Positions 1-9,139 of a DNA stretch of 64,000 bases are shown piece after piece; the first letter of the stretch is position 1, and each line of letters opens with the position of its first letter. The translations under genes and the position numbers were made by a program. The DNA is from Nocardiopsis quinghaiensis (GTDB lineage Bacteria; Actinomycetota; Actinomycetes; Streptosporangiales; Streptosporangiaceae), in NCBI RefSeq assembly GCF_008638365.1, contig NZ_VWVU01000008.1, forward strand, positions 62,001-126,000, in the 5' to 3' direction. Under the pieces are notes generated by a model. That model saw nothing but the letters and a program-made list of their open reading frames with translations, was not told where the DNA came from and ran no database searches.

Positions 1-2
1 GC

Positions 3-2279
3 GCCGCCGTGGGCGACGTCGGATTCCCGGCCGCCGTCCACACCGGCGACGGGATCGTCACGGGGGCCGACCCCCGCGCCACCGGCCACGGGTGGTCCTC
101 CGCCGCGCTGTTGGAGGAGGCCGCCCTGGAGGGGGAGGGACCGCGGGGGCCGGGCGAGGTGGTCCTGGACGCGGCCACGGCCGCCGCCGCGGGAGCGGCC
201 GTCGGTGACGAGGTCCGGATCACCGCGGCGGGCCGCACCGCCGACCACACGCTCTCGGGTGTGCTCGACACCGGCGGCACCGCGGTCCTGTTCGCCGACG
301 ACACCGCCGCCGAGTCGGCGGGACGGACCTCCGGGCCCCGCGAGGGCACCGTGGACATGGTCGGGCTGCGCGCCGCCCCCGGTGTCGGGGAGGACCGGCT
401 CACCGAGGCGGTGGAGGAGGCCCTGGCCGGCGAGAACGCCCTCGTGCGGACCGGGGACCGGATCGGCGAGGCCGAGTCCCCCGCCGCCGGTGCCGCACGC
501 GGCCTCCTGCTCATGGTCTCCGGCTCGCTCGGTGGCGTCCTGGCCATGACCGTCGGCCTCACCGTCGCGGGCACGCTTTCGGTCTCCGTCGCCGCCCAGC
601 GGCGCGACCTGGCGCTGCTGCGGGCGGTGGGCGCCACACCCCGGCAGGTCCGCCGTCTGGTCGCCGTACCCAACCTCCTGGTCACCCTGGCGGTCCTGCC
701 CTTCGGCGTGGGCGCGGGCTACCTGCTGGCGGGACGCACGCTGGAGTGGTTCGCGGCCCTGGGCCTCGTCCCGCCGAACCTGCCACCGGTCCTCGGTCCG
801 CTGCCCGCCCTGGCCACGGCCGTGCTGCTGCCGCTCGCCGTGTGGCTGGCCGTGTTCACCGCCTCCCGCGGGGCCGCCGCCGCGCCGCCGACCGACGCCC
901 TCGCCGAGTCCGTCGCCGAGCCGCGCGCGCCGGGCCGGGGGCGGGCCTGGGCCGGGGCGCTGCTGCTACTGGCGTCGGTGGCCGCGTCGGTGCCCGCGCT
1001 GGTACTGAGCAACGAGATGGCCGCCGTCGGCCCGGCCACGGCGAGCCTGACCGCGGTGATCGGCCTCGCCCTGGTCGGTCCCGCCCTCCTGCGGGAGGTG
1101 AGCGGGAGACTCGGTCGCCTCCTGCCCGCGCGCACCTCCGCGGTGACCTGGCTGGCGGTGCGCAACCTGCACGGCCACTCCCACCGGGTGGCGGGAGCGG
1201 TCAGCGCGCTGGCCATGCTGGTGGCCTTCGCCCTCAGCCAGGGCTACGTCAACACCACGCTGCTGTCCGCGCAGACGGCGCAGCGCGGAGACGGCGAGAT
1301 CGCCGACCACACGGTGACCGCGCCCGCGCTCGGCGGCCTCCCGGAAGGCCTGGCCGAGACCGTGCGGGGCGAGCCGTCCGTCGCCGCCGCCGTCACCGGT
1401 ACGCCGACCACGCTCGTGTGGGGCGCCCAGAGCCGGTTCGGGGAGGAGCCGCTGCTGGAGGAGGTGCCCGCTCTGGTCCTGGGGCCGGGAGCGGAGGAGG
1501 TCCTCGACGTCGGAGTCACCGAGGGCGGTCTGGACGCGCTGACCGGGGACACGGTCGCACTGGGAACGGAGGCCGCGCGGTCCCTCGGAGCGGGGCCGGG
1601 GCAGACGCTCACGTTCAGGATGGGGGACGGCGCCGAGGTCGCCGCCGAGGTGGTCGCGCTGTACGAACGCGAACTCGGCTTCGGAGGGGCCCTGGTCTCA
1701 CGTGACCTGGCGCGGGGACACCTGACCGGCGGTCTGGACGCCGAGCTGCGGGTGCTCGCCGCACCCGGCCGGGAGACCGGGGCCCGGGAGGCACTCGAAC
1801 GGGTGGTGCTGGACCGTCCGGGGGTGGAGGTCGCCGACACCGCGGGAGAGGGTGCGGCGGGCGAGCTCGGGGCGAACGCGGTGCTCAACTTCGCGGTGCT
1901 GCTCTGTCTGGCCGGATACGTGCTGCTCTCGGTGGCCAACCGCCTCTCCGCCCAGACCCTGCGGCGGCGCGCGGAGACCGACGCCCTGCACGCCGTCGGG
2001 ATGACCCCGCCGCAGATCCGGTCGCTGCTGCGCCGGGAGGCCGCCATGATCGCGGTCGGTGCCGTCGTCGCCGGTGTCCTGGCCTCGGCGGTGCCCCTGG
2101 TCTTCGCCGGGATGGGGCTCCTGGGGCGCCCATGGCCCGACGGGCCGCTGTGGCTGCTGCCCGCGACCGTGCTGGTGGTCGCCGTCGTGGCCTGGTTGTG
2201 CGCGGAGCTGCCCGCACGCAGGCTGACCGGCGGCGGGGCGGCTCCCCCGGACCACGGGACTCCGCAAACGGCGAAATAG
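3..2279 (+). CDS. FtsX-family ABC transporter permease, 5'-truncated by window edge
   Basis: This is an integral membrane permease of a MacB/FtsX-type ABC exporter. The reading frame is open to the window edge, so the N-terminal membrane segment and part of the first periplasmic domain lie outside. Two FtsX-type cores are visible. The first, at residues ~165-290 counted from the GTG at 9, includes the loop RRDLALLRAVGATPRQVRRL. The second lies at ~630-745 and includes ETDALHAVGMTPPQIRSLLR. An extracytoplasmic domain separates them, giving the usual 8-10 TM two-repeat layout. The partner ATPase should be just upstream. The substrate cannot be told from sequence; antimicrobial peptide or lipoprotein export is typical for the family. 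Confidence 0.9.
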   Translation, partial: AAVGDVGFPAAVHTGDGIVTGADPRATGHGWSSAALLEEAALEGEGPRGPGEVVLDAATAAAAGAAVGDEVRITAAGRTADHTLSGVLDTGGTAVLFADDTAAESAGRTSGPREGTVDMVGLRAAPGVGEDRLTEAVEEALAGENALVRTGDRIGEAESPAAGAARGLLLMVSGSLGGVLAMTVGLTVAGTLSVSVAAQRRDLALLRAVGATPRQVRRLVAVPNLLVTLAVLPFGVGAGYLLAGRTLEWFAALGLVPPNLPPVLGPLPALATAVLLPLAVWLAVFTASRGAAAAPPTDALAESVAEPRAPGRGRAWAGALLLLASVAASVPALVLSNEMAAVGPATASLTAVIGLALVGPALLREVSGRLGRLLPARTSAVTWLAVRNLHGHSHRVAGAVSALAMLVAFALSQGYVNTTLLSAQTAQRGDGEIADHTVTAPALGGLPEGLAETVRGEPSVAAAVTGTPTTLVWGAQSRFGEEPLLEEVPALVLGPGAEEVLDVGVTEGGLDALTGDTVALGTEAARSLGAGPGQTLTFRMGDGAEVAAEVVALYERELGFGGALVSRDLARGHLTGGLDAELRVLAAPGRETGAREALERVVLDRPGVEVADTAGEGAAGELGANAVLNFAVLLCLAGYVLLSVANRLSAQTLRRRAETDALHAVGMTPPQIRSLLRREAAMIAVGAVVAGVLASAVPLVFAGMGLLGRPWPDGPLWLLPATVLVVAVVAWLCAELPARRLTGGGAAPPDHGTPQTAK

Positions 2280-2429
2280 GGCACATACCACTCAACCATG
2301 TGCTGAGGATCACTCTCCCAGGCGGTACCATCGGGCCCTGACGGCATGGCGCGACGCTACCCGGGCCCGACCGGCCCTCCCGTGGCGCGTCCTGCCTCCC
2401 GCGAGCGAACCGGCTGGGGGAGCGTGATC

Positions 2430-3140
2430 GTGACCAACGTCCGAGGACCCAAGACAGGTCCGCTCAGGGCCGTGTTCCGCGGGCGCGGACCCGTACCGGT
2501 CCCCGGCCGGCGGTCGCGCGTGGTCAGCCTCGACGCACGAGGGGGCGACCCGGCCGATCCGCCGCACACCGGACACACTCGTCTGCACCAGGCCTTCCTG
2601 GGGCGGGTGATCGACTACCTGTGCGCCGACGCGGGCGTGCGCCAGTTCGTCGACTGGGGATGTCCCGTGCCCGGCACCGCGGAGCGCGTCCACACCGCCG
2701 GCCCCGAGGCCTCGGTGGTCCACGTCGCCCCGTCCGGCGCGGCGGGCATGCTCTCCGGTGCGGGCACGACGGTGCTCTCCGGGGACGGCTCGGGATCCGA
2801 CACGCTCCTGCGCCGCCTCAGCACCTCCGGGCTCGTCGACTTCGACGAGCCCGTCGCCGTTCTGATGACCCGGCCCTTCCCCGCCGACGACCCACCCGCC
2901 GGGATCGGGGACCTGCACGCCCTCATGCGCGGCGGCGGCTACCTCGCACTCGCCTCCCCGGCGCCGCGGGCGGTGGTCGAGCGCGCCTTCTCCCCCTTCC
3001 ACCCGGTCGAACCGGGGGTCGCCGACATCGGGTGGTGGCCCTACCCTGACGAGGACGTGTCCGGCCAGGGCACCGGAATCCTGGCGGGACTCGGCCGACG
3101 GGCACCCGAACGGGGGAGGGAAACGCGCCGATGGCGGTGA
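2430..3140 (+). CDS. divergent SAM-dependent methyltransferase-like protein (DUF574 type)
   Basis: Resembles the actinobacterial S-adenosyl methyltransferase family (PF04672, DUF574). The segment RVIDYLCADAGVRQFVDWG aligns with the family's helix plus motif I, and a later DFDEPVAVLM strand matches the conserved core. Motif I reads DWGCPVPG where the family has D-I-G-T-G-L-P, and the region between motifs is shortened. Length is 236 residues against about 265 usual, so SAM binding may be weakened or lost. GTG 2430 is chosen because GGGGGAG (2416-2422) sits 7 nt upstream; an earlier ATG at 2346 has no good ribosome binding site. The 3' end overlaps the next gene by 10 nt, suggesting coupling. 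Confidence 0.6.
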   Translation: MTNVRGPKTGPLRAVFRGRGPVPVPGRRSRVVSLDARGGDPADPPHTGHTRLHQAFLGRVIDYLCADAGVRQFVDWGCPVPGTAERVHTAGPEASVVHVAPSGAAGMLSGAGTTVLSGDGSGSDTLLRRLSTSGLVDFDEPVAVLMTRPFPADDPPAGIGDLHALMRGGGYLALASPAPRAVVERAFSPFHPVEPGVADIGWWPYPDEDVSGQGTGILAGLGRRAPERGRETRRWR

Positions 3141-3670
3141 ACTGGACCGGTGAGGTCCTGGCTCAGCTCCAGTTCTACTGGGAGTACTCCCTGTGGCCCC
3201 GGCTGGAGGGGCTCACCGACGAGGAGTTCCTCTGGAAGCCGGTGCCCGACGCCTGGACCGTCCGCGAGGTGCGGGACGGACGGCACCAGCCCGACTCGAC
3301 CGTCCCCGAACCGGATCCGCCGCCGGCGACCACCATCGCCTGGCGGCTCGGACACATCGTCGTGGACGTGCTGGAGACCCGCATCAACTGGCACTTCGGC
3401 GACCGCACCGTCACGAGCCGGGGCGTCGACTGGCCCGCGACCGCCACCGACGCCAAGCAGCGGCTGCGCCACGCCTACGAGACCTGGTCCGAGCACGTCC
3501 AGGCGCTGGACGAGGACGGCCTGGCCGCTCCCGTGGGCGGCGCCGAGTCGTCCCAGTGGGGCGACCTCCCGATGGTCGCGCTGGTGCTCCACCTCAACCG
3601 GGAGGTCATCCACCACGGGGCCGAGGTGGCGGTGCTGCGCGACCTGTACCGCGCCGGATACGGGCGCTGA
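3131..3670 (+). CDS. DinB-family (DinB_2) putative metal-dependent protein
   Basis: A 179-residue protein of the DinB/YfiT four-helix fold, a superfamily of metal-binding enzymes that includes bacillithiol and mycothiol S-transferases. Candidate metal-ligand histidines are in RLGHIVVDVLETR (residue ~76) and NREVIHHGAEVAVLRDLY near the C-terminus, the usual helix 2 / helix 4 spacing. The start overlaps the preceding gene by 10 nt, so the two are probably cotranscribed and coupled. The 3' end overlaps a convergent methyltransferase remnant. The substrate is unknown. It should not be confused with DNA polymerase IV, also called DinB, found at 29994. Confidence 0.75.
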   Translation: MAVNWTGEVLAQLQFYWEYSLWPRLEGLTDEEFLWKPVPDAWTVREVRDGRHQPDSTVPEPDPPPATTIAWRLGHIVVDVLETRINWHFGDRTVTSRGVDWPATATDAKQRLRHAYETWSEHVQALDEDGLAAPVGGAESSQWGDLPMVALVLHLNREVIHHGAEVAVLRDLYRAGYGR

Positions 3671-3992
3671 GCACAGCGTCGCGGGAGCGGTCGGGAAGGT
3701 CGAGCGCGGCGGCGTCCATGACGCGGGCCCGCAGTCCGGGGACCGGCAGCGCCGCCAGGGCGTCGACCATCCGGGGTGAGGCGTCCACGGCCAGGACCGC
3801 GTACGAGGGACCCAGCGCCTCGGCGGCGGCGAGGGACACGGCTCCGCGCCCGGCGCCCGGGTCCAGCAGCCGTGCCCCGGGCGGCGGCCCGGCCCAGGCC
3901 GTCAGCCGTCGCGCGAAGGCGGCGAAGAAGGGCACCGACTCGTCGTAGACGTCGGCCACCGAGTCGAGGAGGTCCGCGGCGGAGTCTGCCAT
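3606..3992 (-). pseudogene. N-terminal remnant of a class I SAM methyltransferase
   Basis: Starting at ATG 3992 the minus strand encodes a clear methyltransferase N-terminus: an alpha-helical lead, motif I (RLLDPGAGRGAVSLAAAEAL), a motif II region (VLAVDASPRMVDALAAL) and MDAALDLPDRSRDAVLSA, the strand leading to motif IV. The recognisable sequence stops at about 3671, exactly where the convergent DinB-family gene ends. From there the frame runs antisense through DinB codons to a stop at 3606, giving 128 residues where about 250 are expected. It is most simply a gene cut by a rearrangement that brought the DinB gene to its 3' end. A functional truncated protein is unlikely because the substrate-binding half is missing. 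Confidence 0.7.
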
Positions 3993-4060
3993 GGCGGACA
4001 GTCTCCACGCGCTCCGGCGGTTTCTCCACCGGTTTCCCCGGGGAGCGCACCGCACGGGCT

Positions 4061-6226
4061 CTAGACCACGTGCAACGGGTCCACCCTCACCTGTGCCAGG
4101 TGCTCGTCCCGGCGCGCGCTGCGGGCCGAGGCCGCCGCCTTCAGCGCCCGGGTCAGCGCCCCCACCCCGGTGCGGGGCACCCGCAGCAGCGCGCGCTCCG
4201 TCTGGTGGGTGCCGTCCGGGCCGACCGCGCGGTCCGAGCCCACCGGCACCGGTCCCAGCAGTTCGGTGTCCTCGGGCAGCCGGATCTGGTCGAGCAGCTC
4301 GCGCACGTGCTCCGGGCCGCCGGTGACCGATGCCATCGACACAGCGGGGGGAAAGCCCAGTTCGCGGCGTTCCGCCAGCTCGCGCTCGGCGAAGCCCGCC
4401 GGATCCCAGCGTACGAACGACTGCACCACCGGCAGCGAGACGTCGGCCGACACCACCACCGTGCCGCCCGGCCGCACCAGCGCCGCAGCGTTCAACCAGC
4501 GCCGCAGCGCCTCCTCCGAGGCGCGCAGGTCCATCCGGTTCAGCAGCGCCCAGCCGTCCAGCAGCACCGCCGCCGCGTACCCCTCCTCCGCCACCGGTTC
4601 GGCGCCCGGGGTCGCCACCACCAGCGACGGAGCGTCCGCCACCCGCGACAGGACCTCCTCGCGGCCCGAGGTGCGCACGGTCAGCGAGGGGAAGGCCCGG
4701 CCCAGCTCCTCGGCGGTGCGGCGGGCGCCCACCACCACGGCGCGCATTCGGGTGAGGCCGCACTCCGGGCACGCCCACTGGCCGGCCACGCGGCCGCACC
4801 AGCCGCACGAGGGCATGGCGTGCGAGCCGCGCACCGCGAGCGGGCCCCGGCAGGAGTCGCAGCGGGCGGGTTCGCGGCATCCGGCGCACGCCAGCGTGTT
4901 CAGGTAGCCCCGGCGCGGCACCTGGAAGAGCACGGGCCCGGTGCGGGCGGCCTCGCGCGCCGCGCGCAGGGCCAGGCTCGGCATCCGCGCCGACCGCGCC
5001 GCCTCGTCACGGGCCAGCTCCCGGTCGTCCCCGGCCGCACGCACCACCGGCGCGCGGCGGCGCAGGGTGGCGCGGTCGGCGGTCAGGGGGTGGGCCCACC
5101 CCGACTCGACGAGCAGTTGGGCGTCGGTGGTGCGGGTGTGCCCACCGATCAGGGCACCTGCCCCCGCGCGGTGCGCGCGCATCGACAGCACCGTGCGCGC
5201 GTGCGGGTAGGGGGCGTGCGGGTCGACGTGCACGTCGTCGCCGTCGTCCCACAGCACCACCAGCCCCAGGTCGCGGACGGGCGCGAACACCGCCGCGCGC
5301 GTGCCGACCACCACCCGGACCCGCCCGCGCAGCACCGAGAGCCACCGCCGGTACCGCTCGGCGGGTCCCAGGTCGGCGGTGAGCGCCACGTGCCGGCCCT
5401 CGCCGAGGTGGAGGTCCAGCGCGGTGTCGACGGCCTCGACGTCGCGGCCGTCGGGCACCACGACCACCGTGCCGTGCCCCGCGGCCAGGGTCTCCCGCGC
5501 GGCGACCGCCACCGCCTGCACCCAGTCCGTGCCGGGCAGGGCGTTCCACACCGCACGGGCGGGCTGGCCCTCGCGGAGCGCCCGCAGGAAGGAGGGGCCC
5601 TCGGGGTAGTCCGCCCAGGGCCCGGGCCCGGCACCGTCGGGTTCGACCCCCTCCGGGCCCGCCCCGGCGGTCTCCCGGCCGGAGGGCCCGTCCACCGCGG
5701 CCGCCGGCTCATCGGACCCCTCCGGAGCGGCGCCGGCGCCGGAGGCTTCCGCGGCTTCGGCGGCCTTGGCCTCCTCCTTCTCCACGCGGGCGTGGCGGGG
5801 CGGCACGGCCAGGCGCAGTACGTCGCTCAGCGTGCCCGCGTACCGGTCGGCGACCGCGCGGGCCAGTTCCAGGATCTCGGGGGTCAGCACCGGCTCCGGC
5901 GAGACGACCGCCTCAAGGTAGGCCAGCCTTCCCGCGAACTCCGAGGCCTCCGCCCGTTCGGCCAGGAAGCCGTTCAGACGGCGGTTGTTGAACCGCACCC
6001 GCACCCGGCAGCCGGGCACCGCCGCCTCGTCCATGTCGGCGGGCACCCGGTAGTCGAAGTACCGGTCCAGGTGGGGCAGCGGGGTGTCCACGACCACGCG
6101 CGCGACCGGCAGCCGCTCGGCGGGCCTGCGCGGGGCCGGGCGGCGGGACCTCCTGGCCGCCGGGGCCTCGCTCTTCTCCGGAAGGTCGAAGAGGACCCCG
6201 TCGGGCTGGCCGGGCTGCGTCGTCAT
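4061..6226 (-). CDS. priA: primosomal protein N' (PriA), actinobacterial helicase-degenerate form
   Basis: Replication restart protein that recognises abandoned forks and loads the replisome. The N-terminal 3'-DNA-binding domain (VARVVVDTPLPHLDRYFDY, residues ~50-70) is followed by a RecA-like helicase region and a zinc-binding module with four Cys pairs (CAGC, CDSC, CGWC, CPEC). The Walker A position reads ALPGTDWV instead of GxxxxGKT, and the DEAH position reads WDDGDD, so ATPase/helicase activity is not expected. This degeneration is known in actinobacterial PriA and does not indicate a pseudogene. An acidic/Gly/Ala-rich insert lies around residues 160-215. ATG 6226 is chosen because conserved sequence begins shortly after it; 721 aa. 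Divergent from fmt. Confidence 0.9.
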   Translation of the reverse strand: MTTQPGQPDGVLFDLPEKSEAPAARRSRRPAPRRPAERLPVARVVVDTPLPHLDRYFDYRVPADMDEAAVPGCRVRVRFNNRRLNGFLAERAEASEFAGRLAYLEAVVSPEPVLTPEILELARAVADRYAGTLSDVLRLAVPPRHARVEKEEAKAAEAAEASGAGAAPEGSDEPAAAVDGPSGRETAGAGPEGVEPDGAGPGPWADYPEGPSFLRALREGQPARAVWNALPGTDWVQAVAVAARETLAAGHGTVVVVPDGRDVEAVDTALDLHLGEGRHVALTADLGPAERYRRWLSVLRGRVRVVVGTRAAVFAPVRDLGLVVLWDDGDDVHVDPHAPYPHARTVLSMRAHRAGAGALIGGHTRTTDAQLLVESGWAHPLTADRATLRRRAPVVRAAGDDRELARDEAARSARMPSLALRAAREAARTGPVLFQVPRRGYLNTLACAGCREPARCDSCRGPLAVRGSHAMPSCGWCGRVAGQWACPECGLTRMRAVVVGARRTAEELGRAFPSLTVRTSGREEVLSRVADAPSLVVATPGAEPVAEEGYAAAVLLDGWALLNRMDLRASEEALRRWLNAAALVRPGGTVVVSADVSLPVVQSFVRWDPAGFAERELAERRELGFPPAVSMASVTGGPEHVRELLDQIRLPEDTELLGPVPVGSDRAVGPDGTHQTERALLRVPRTGVGALTRALKAAASARSARRDEHLAQVRVDPLHVV

Positions 6227-6476
6227 CGCTCTTCTGTCTACCAGAGGCCTGTGACACCGACCCGCGCACGCCCCCGCGCGCCGCGGTCCCGGCGCCTCCA
6301 CGGGTGCGGCGACACCGCTCCCTCGCGGGCGGGCCCCGCTCCCGGCGACTGGTAGAACTGGGAACCCGACAGACCGTGCTCGGGGGCTCTTCGCCTCCCG
6401 GCCGGGGCCCGCGCACGGGGCCTTCCGGCCGCGGACGCCGGTGAGCGGTCCCGGGCCAGCGGAGGGGATAGCACAC

Positions 6477-7412
6477 ATGAAGCTTGTCTTTGCCGGAACA
6501 CCGCAGGTGGCGGTGCCGTCCCTGCGGGCGCTGATCGACTCCGGCCACGAGGTCGCGGCCGTGGTCACCCGCCCCGACGCCCGCTCCGGACGCGGCCGGA
6601 GGGTCTCCGCCAGCCCGGTCGGCGAACTCGCCGCGAGCGAGGGCATCGAGGTCCTCAAACCCGCCAAGGCGGGCGACCCCGAGTTCCTGGAACGGCTCGC
6701 CGAGATCGCCCCCGACTGCTGTCCCGTCGTCGCCTACGGCGCCCTCCTGCCGCAGGCCGCGCTCGACGTCCCCCGCCACGGCTGGGTCAACCTGCACTTC
6801 TCCCTGCTGCCCGCCTGGCGCGGCGCGGCGCCCGTCCAGCACGCGATCCTGCACGGAGACGACGTCACCGGCGCCTCCACCTTCCAGATCGTCAGGGAAC
6901 TCGACGCCGGACCGGTCTACGGCACCCTCACCGAGAGCGTGCGCCCCACCGACACCAGCGGTGAACTCCTCGAACGGCTCTCGGTCTCCGGCGCCGAACT
7001 CCTCGTGCGCACCGTCGACGGCATCGCCGCCGGGCGGCTCACCCCCGTCGAGCAGCCCGCCGACGGCGTCTCCCACGCCGCCAAGCTCACCCCGCAGGAC
7101 GCCGAGCTCGACTTCACCGCCCCCGCCCTGCGCGTGGACAGGGTGGCCCGCGCCTGCACCCCCGCACCCGGCGCCTGGACCACCTTCCGCGGCGGCCGCC
7201 TCAAGCTCGGACCCGTCACCCCCCTTCCCGACGCCGACACCCCGGCGCTCGACCCCGGCCAGCTGCACGCCGACAAGAAGCGCGTCGTCGTCGGCACCAG
7301 CACCCACCCGGTCGCCCTGGGCGAGGTGCAGCCCCAGGGCAAGCGCGCCATGGCCGCGGTCGACTGGGCGCGTGGCGTGCGTCCCACCGAGGACGACCGA
7401 CTGGGCCGCTGA
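6477..7412 (+). CDS. fmt: methionyl-tRNA formyltransferase
   Basis: Transfers the formyl group of 10-formyl-THF to Met-tRNAfMet, making the bacterial initiator tRNA. The N-terminus [16 protein letters not shown] and the folate-binding/catalytic segment [20 protein letters not shown] (Asn, His and the SLLP loop) are diagnostic. The C-terminal OB-like domain begins near residue 205. At 311 aa it has the normal length. ATG 6477 follows GGAGGGG at a good distance. It is followed by rsmB and rpe in the common fmt-rsmB-rpe order. No def (peptide deformylase) is adjacent; priA diverges upstream, as in many actinomycetes. Confidence 0.97.
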   Translation: MKLVFAGTPQVAVPSLRALIDSGHEVAAVVTRPDARSGRGRRVSASPVGELAASEGIEVLKPAKAGDPEFLERLAEIAPDCCPVVAYGALLPQAALDVPRHGWVNLHFSLLPAWRGAAPVQHAILHGDDVTGASTFQIVRELDAGPVYGTLTESVRPTDTSGELLERLSVSGAELLVRTVDGIAAGRLTPVEQPADGVSHAAKLTPQDAELDFTAPALRVDRVARACTPAPGAWTTFRGGRLKLGPVTPLPDADTPALDPGQLHADKKRVVVGTSTHPVALGEVQPQGKRAMAAVDWARGVRPTEDDRLGR

Positions 7413-7482
7413 GCTGCCGTAGTCTCGACCTGGCGGGCCGGAGCCCGCCAGGACCCGTCCCCGGTTTGTTGAGGCACACACG

Positions 7483-8952
7483 TTGAGCGAGCAGTCCCGA
7501 TCCCCGTACCGCCGTCCCCGCAGGGGCGGCAGGCCCGGTCAGGGCGGTCAGGGCGGGTCCGGATCACCGCCCGCGCCCCGCGACCCCGCGCGCAGGGCCG
7601 CCTACGACGTGCTGCGCGCGGTCGACCAGCGCGACGCCTACGCCAACCTGCTGCTGCCCTCCCTGCTCACCGAGCGCGGTATCAGCGGCCGCGACGCCGC
7701 CCTGGCCACCGAGCTGACCTACGGGACCCTGCGCCTCCAGGGCACCTACGACGCCGTCCTGGAGCGCTGTGTGGACCGCACGCTCGCCTCCGTGGACGTC
7801 GAGGTCCTGCCGCTGCTGCGCCTGGGAGCCCACCAGCTGCTGTCCACCAAGATCCCGCCGCACGCCGCCGTCAGCGCGACCGTGGACCTGGCCCGCAGGG
7901 CCGTCGGCCACCACCGCGGCCGGTTCGTCAACGCGGTGCTGCGCAAGGTCTCCGCCCGCGACCTGGACGGATGGGTGTCCGTGGTCGCCCCCGACCGCGC
8001 CGTCGACCCCAGCGGGTACCTGTCGGTCGCGCACAGCCACCCGCGCTGGGCGGTCAAGGAACTGGCCCGCGCACTGGGGGAGAGGTCCAAGGACGGCCTG
8101 GTCGAGACCGAGCGCCTGCTCGCCGCGCACAACGAGCGCCCCCGGGTGACACTCGTGGCCAAGCCGGGCCGCGCCACCGTCGCCGACCTGGTGGCCGCCG
8201 GCGCCGAGGAGGCCCGCTACTCGCCGTTCGCCGCCTACCTGCCCGAGGGCGATCCCGCCTCGATCCGCGAGGTGCACCAGAACCGCGCCGCGGTGCAGGA
8301 CGAGGCCAGCCAGCTGGTCGCCCTGGCCCTGACCAGGGTCGACCTCCACGGTGACGACTCCCGCTGGCTGGACATGTGCGCCGGTCCGGGCGGCAAGGCC
8401 GGTCTGCTGGCGTCTCTGGCGGGGCAGCGTGACGCCCGCCTGCTGGCCGCCGAGGTGCAGCCCGCGCGCGCCGGCCTGGTGGCCGGGGCGGTACGCCGCG
8501 CCCCGCGCGACGCGGGACGGGTCGTGGCCGCCGACGGCACCGCGCCCGCGTGGCGCCCGGGGTCCTTCGACCGGGTGCTGGTGGACGCGCCGTGCACCGG
8601 TCTGGGCGCGCTGCGCCGCCGTCCGGAGTCGCGCTGGCGGCGCACCGAGTCCTCGGCCGCCGATCTGTCGACCCTGCAGCACTCCCTGCTGAACAGCGCC
8701 GCCGAGGCCGTCCGTCCCGGCGGGGTGGTCGCCTACGTGACGTGCTCGCCGCACCTGGACGAGACCGACGCGATCGTCCGCGGGATCCTCTCCGAGCGCG
8801 GCGACCTCACGCCGCTGCGCGCCGCCGACTACCTGGACGAGGTGCCCGACCTCGCGACCGGCCCGGAGGGAAGGTACGTCCAGTTCTGGCCGCACGTCCA
8901 CGGGACCGACGCGATGTTCCTGGCGCTGCTCCGCAGGAGCGAGGAGGCCTGA
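7483..8952 (+). CDS. rsmB: 16S rRNA (cytosine-967-C5)-methyltransferase
   Basis: Methylates C967 of 16S rRNA using SAM. A disordered Arg/Gly-rich leader (residues 1-30) precedes a NusB-like RNA-binding domain (residues ~33-170), then the Rossmann methyltransferase domain. SAM motif I is WLDMCAGPGGKAGLLASLAG. The two catalytic cysteines lie in DAPCTGLGALRRRPESRW and YVTCSPHLDETDAIV. The length of 489 aa is normal for actinobacteria. TTG 7483 is the likely start; no better ATG or GTG precedes the NusB domain. Confidence 0.95.
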   Translation: MSEQSRSPYRRPRRGGRPGQGGQGGSGSPPAPRDPARRAAYDVLRAVDQRDAYANLLLPSLLTERGISGRDAALATELTYGTLRLQGTYDAVLERCVDRTLASVDVEVLPLLRLGAHQLLSTKIPPHAAVSATVDLARRAVGHHRGRFVNAVLRKVSARDLDGWVSVVAPDRAVDPSGYLSVAHSHPRWAVKELARALGERSKDGLVETERLLAAHNERPRVTLVAKPGRATVADLVAAGAEEARYSPFAAYLPEGDPASIREVHQNRAAVQDEASQLVALALTRVDLHGDDSRWLDMCAGPGGKAGLLASLAGQRDARLLAAEVQPARAGLVAGAVRRAPRDAGRVVAADGTAPAWRPGSFDRVLVDAPCTGLGALRRRPESRWRRTESSAADLSTLQHSLLNSAAEAVRPGGVVAYVTCSPHLDETDAIVRGILSERGDLTPLRAADYLDEVPDLATGPEGRYVQFWPHVHGTDAMFLALLRRSEEA

Positions 8953-8995
8953 ACTCCGGCCGCCGCGGCCCTCGGTCCGCGTCCGGAGGGGAACC

Positions 8996-9139
8996 ATGGC
9001 GAATCTACGTCGTAAAGGCGAAGAGTGGATCCTTTCGTCCCGTGAGGGGGAACGGGCCCCGTCCCACCTCGTACACGCAGCTGGGAGCCACGTGGCTACA
9101 CTGCACGCGTGGCCATCCAGATCTCACCCAGCATCCTGA
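8996..9139 (+). CDS. possible small protein of 47 residues between rsmB and rpe
   Basis: An ATG at 8996 is preceded by a strong Shine-Dalgarno sequence (GGAGGGG, 8984-8990). It opens a 47-codon frame starting [20 protein letters not shown] and stopping at 9137-9139, 31 nt inside rpe in another frame. I recognise no family. Support is the ribosome binding site and the lower-GC codon choice of the first 16 codons. Against it are the short length, the overlap with rpe and the embedded rpe -10 box. It may be a leader peptide or chance. Confidence 0.25.
   Translation: MANLRRKGEEWILSSREGERAPSHLVHAAGSHVATLHAWPSRSHPAS
9097..9102 (+). promoter_or_regulatory. -10 box for leaderless rpe transcript
   Basis: TACACT fits the actinobacterial TANNNT consensus and ends 6 nt before the rpe GTG. 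Transcription would therefore start at or next to the start codon. No convincing -35 is visible, and rpe has no Shine-Dalgarno sequence at the usual distance, which agrees with leaderless initiation. Confidence 0.45.

Noticed and set aside
2346..2429. ATG 2346 as the start of the methyltransferase-like gene
   Set aside because: No ribosome binding site, and GTG 2430 has GGGGGAG at ideal spacing.
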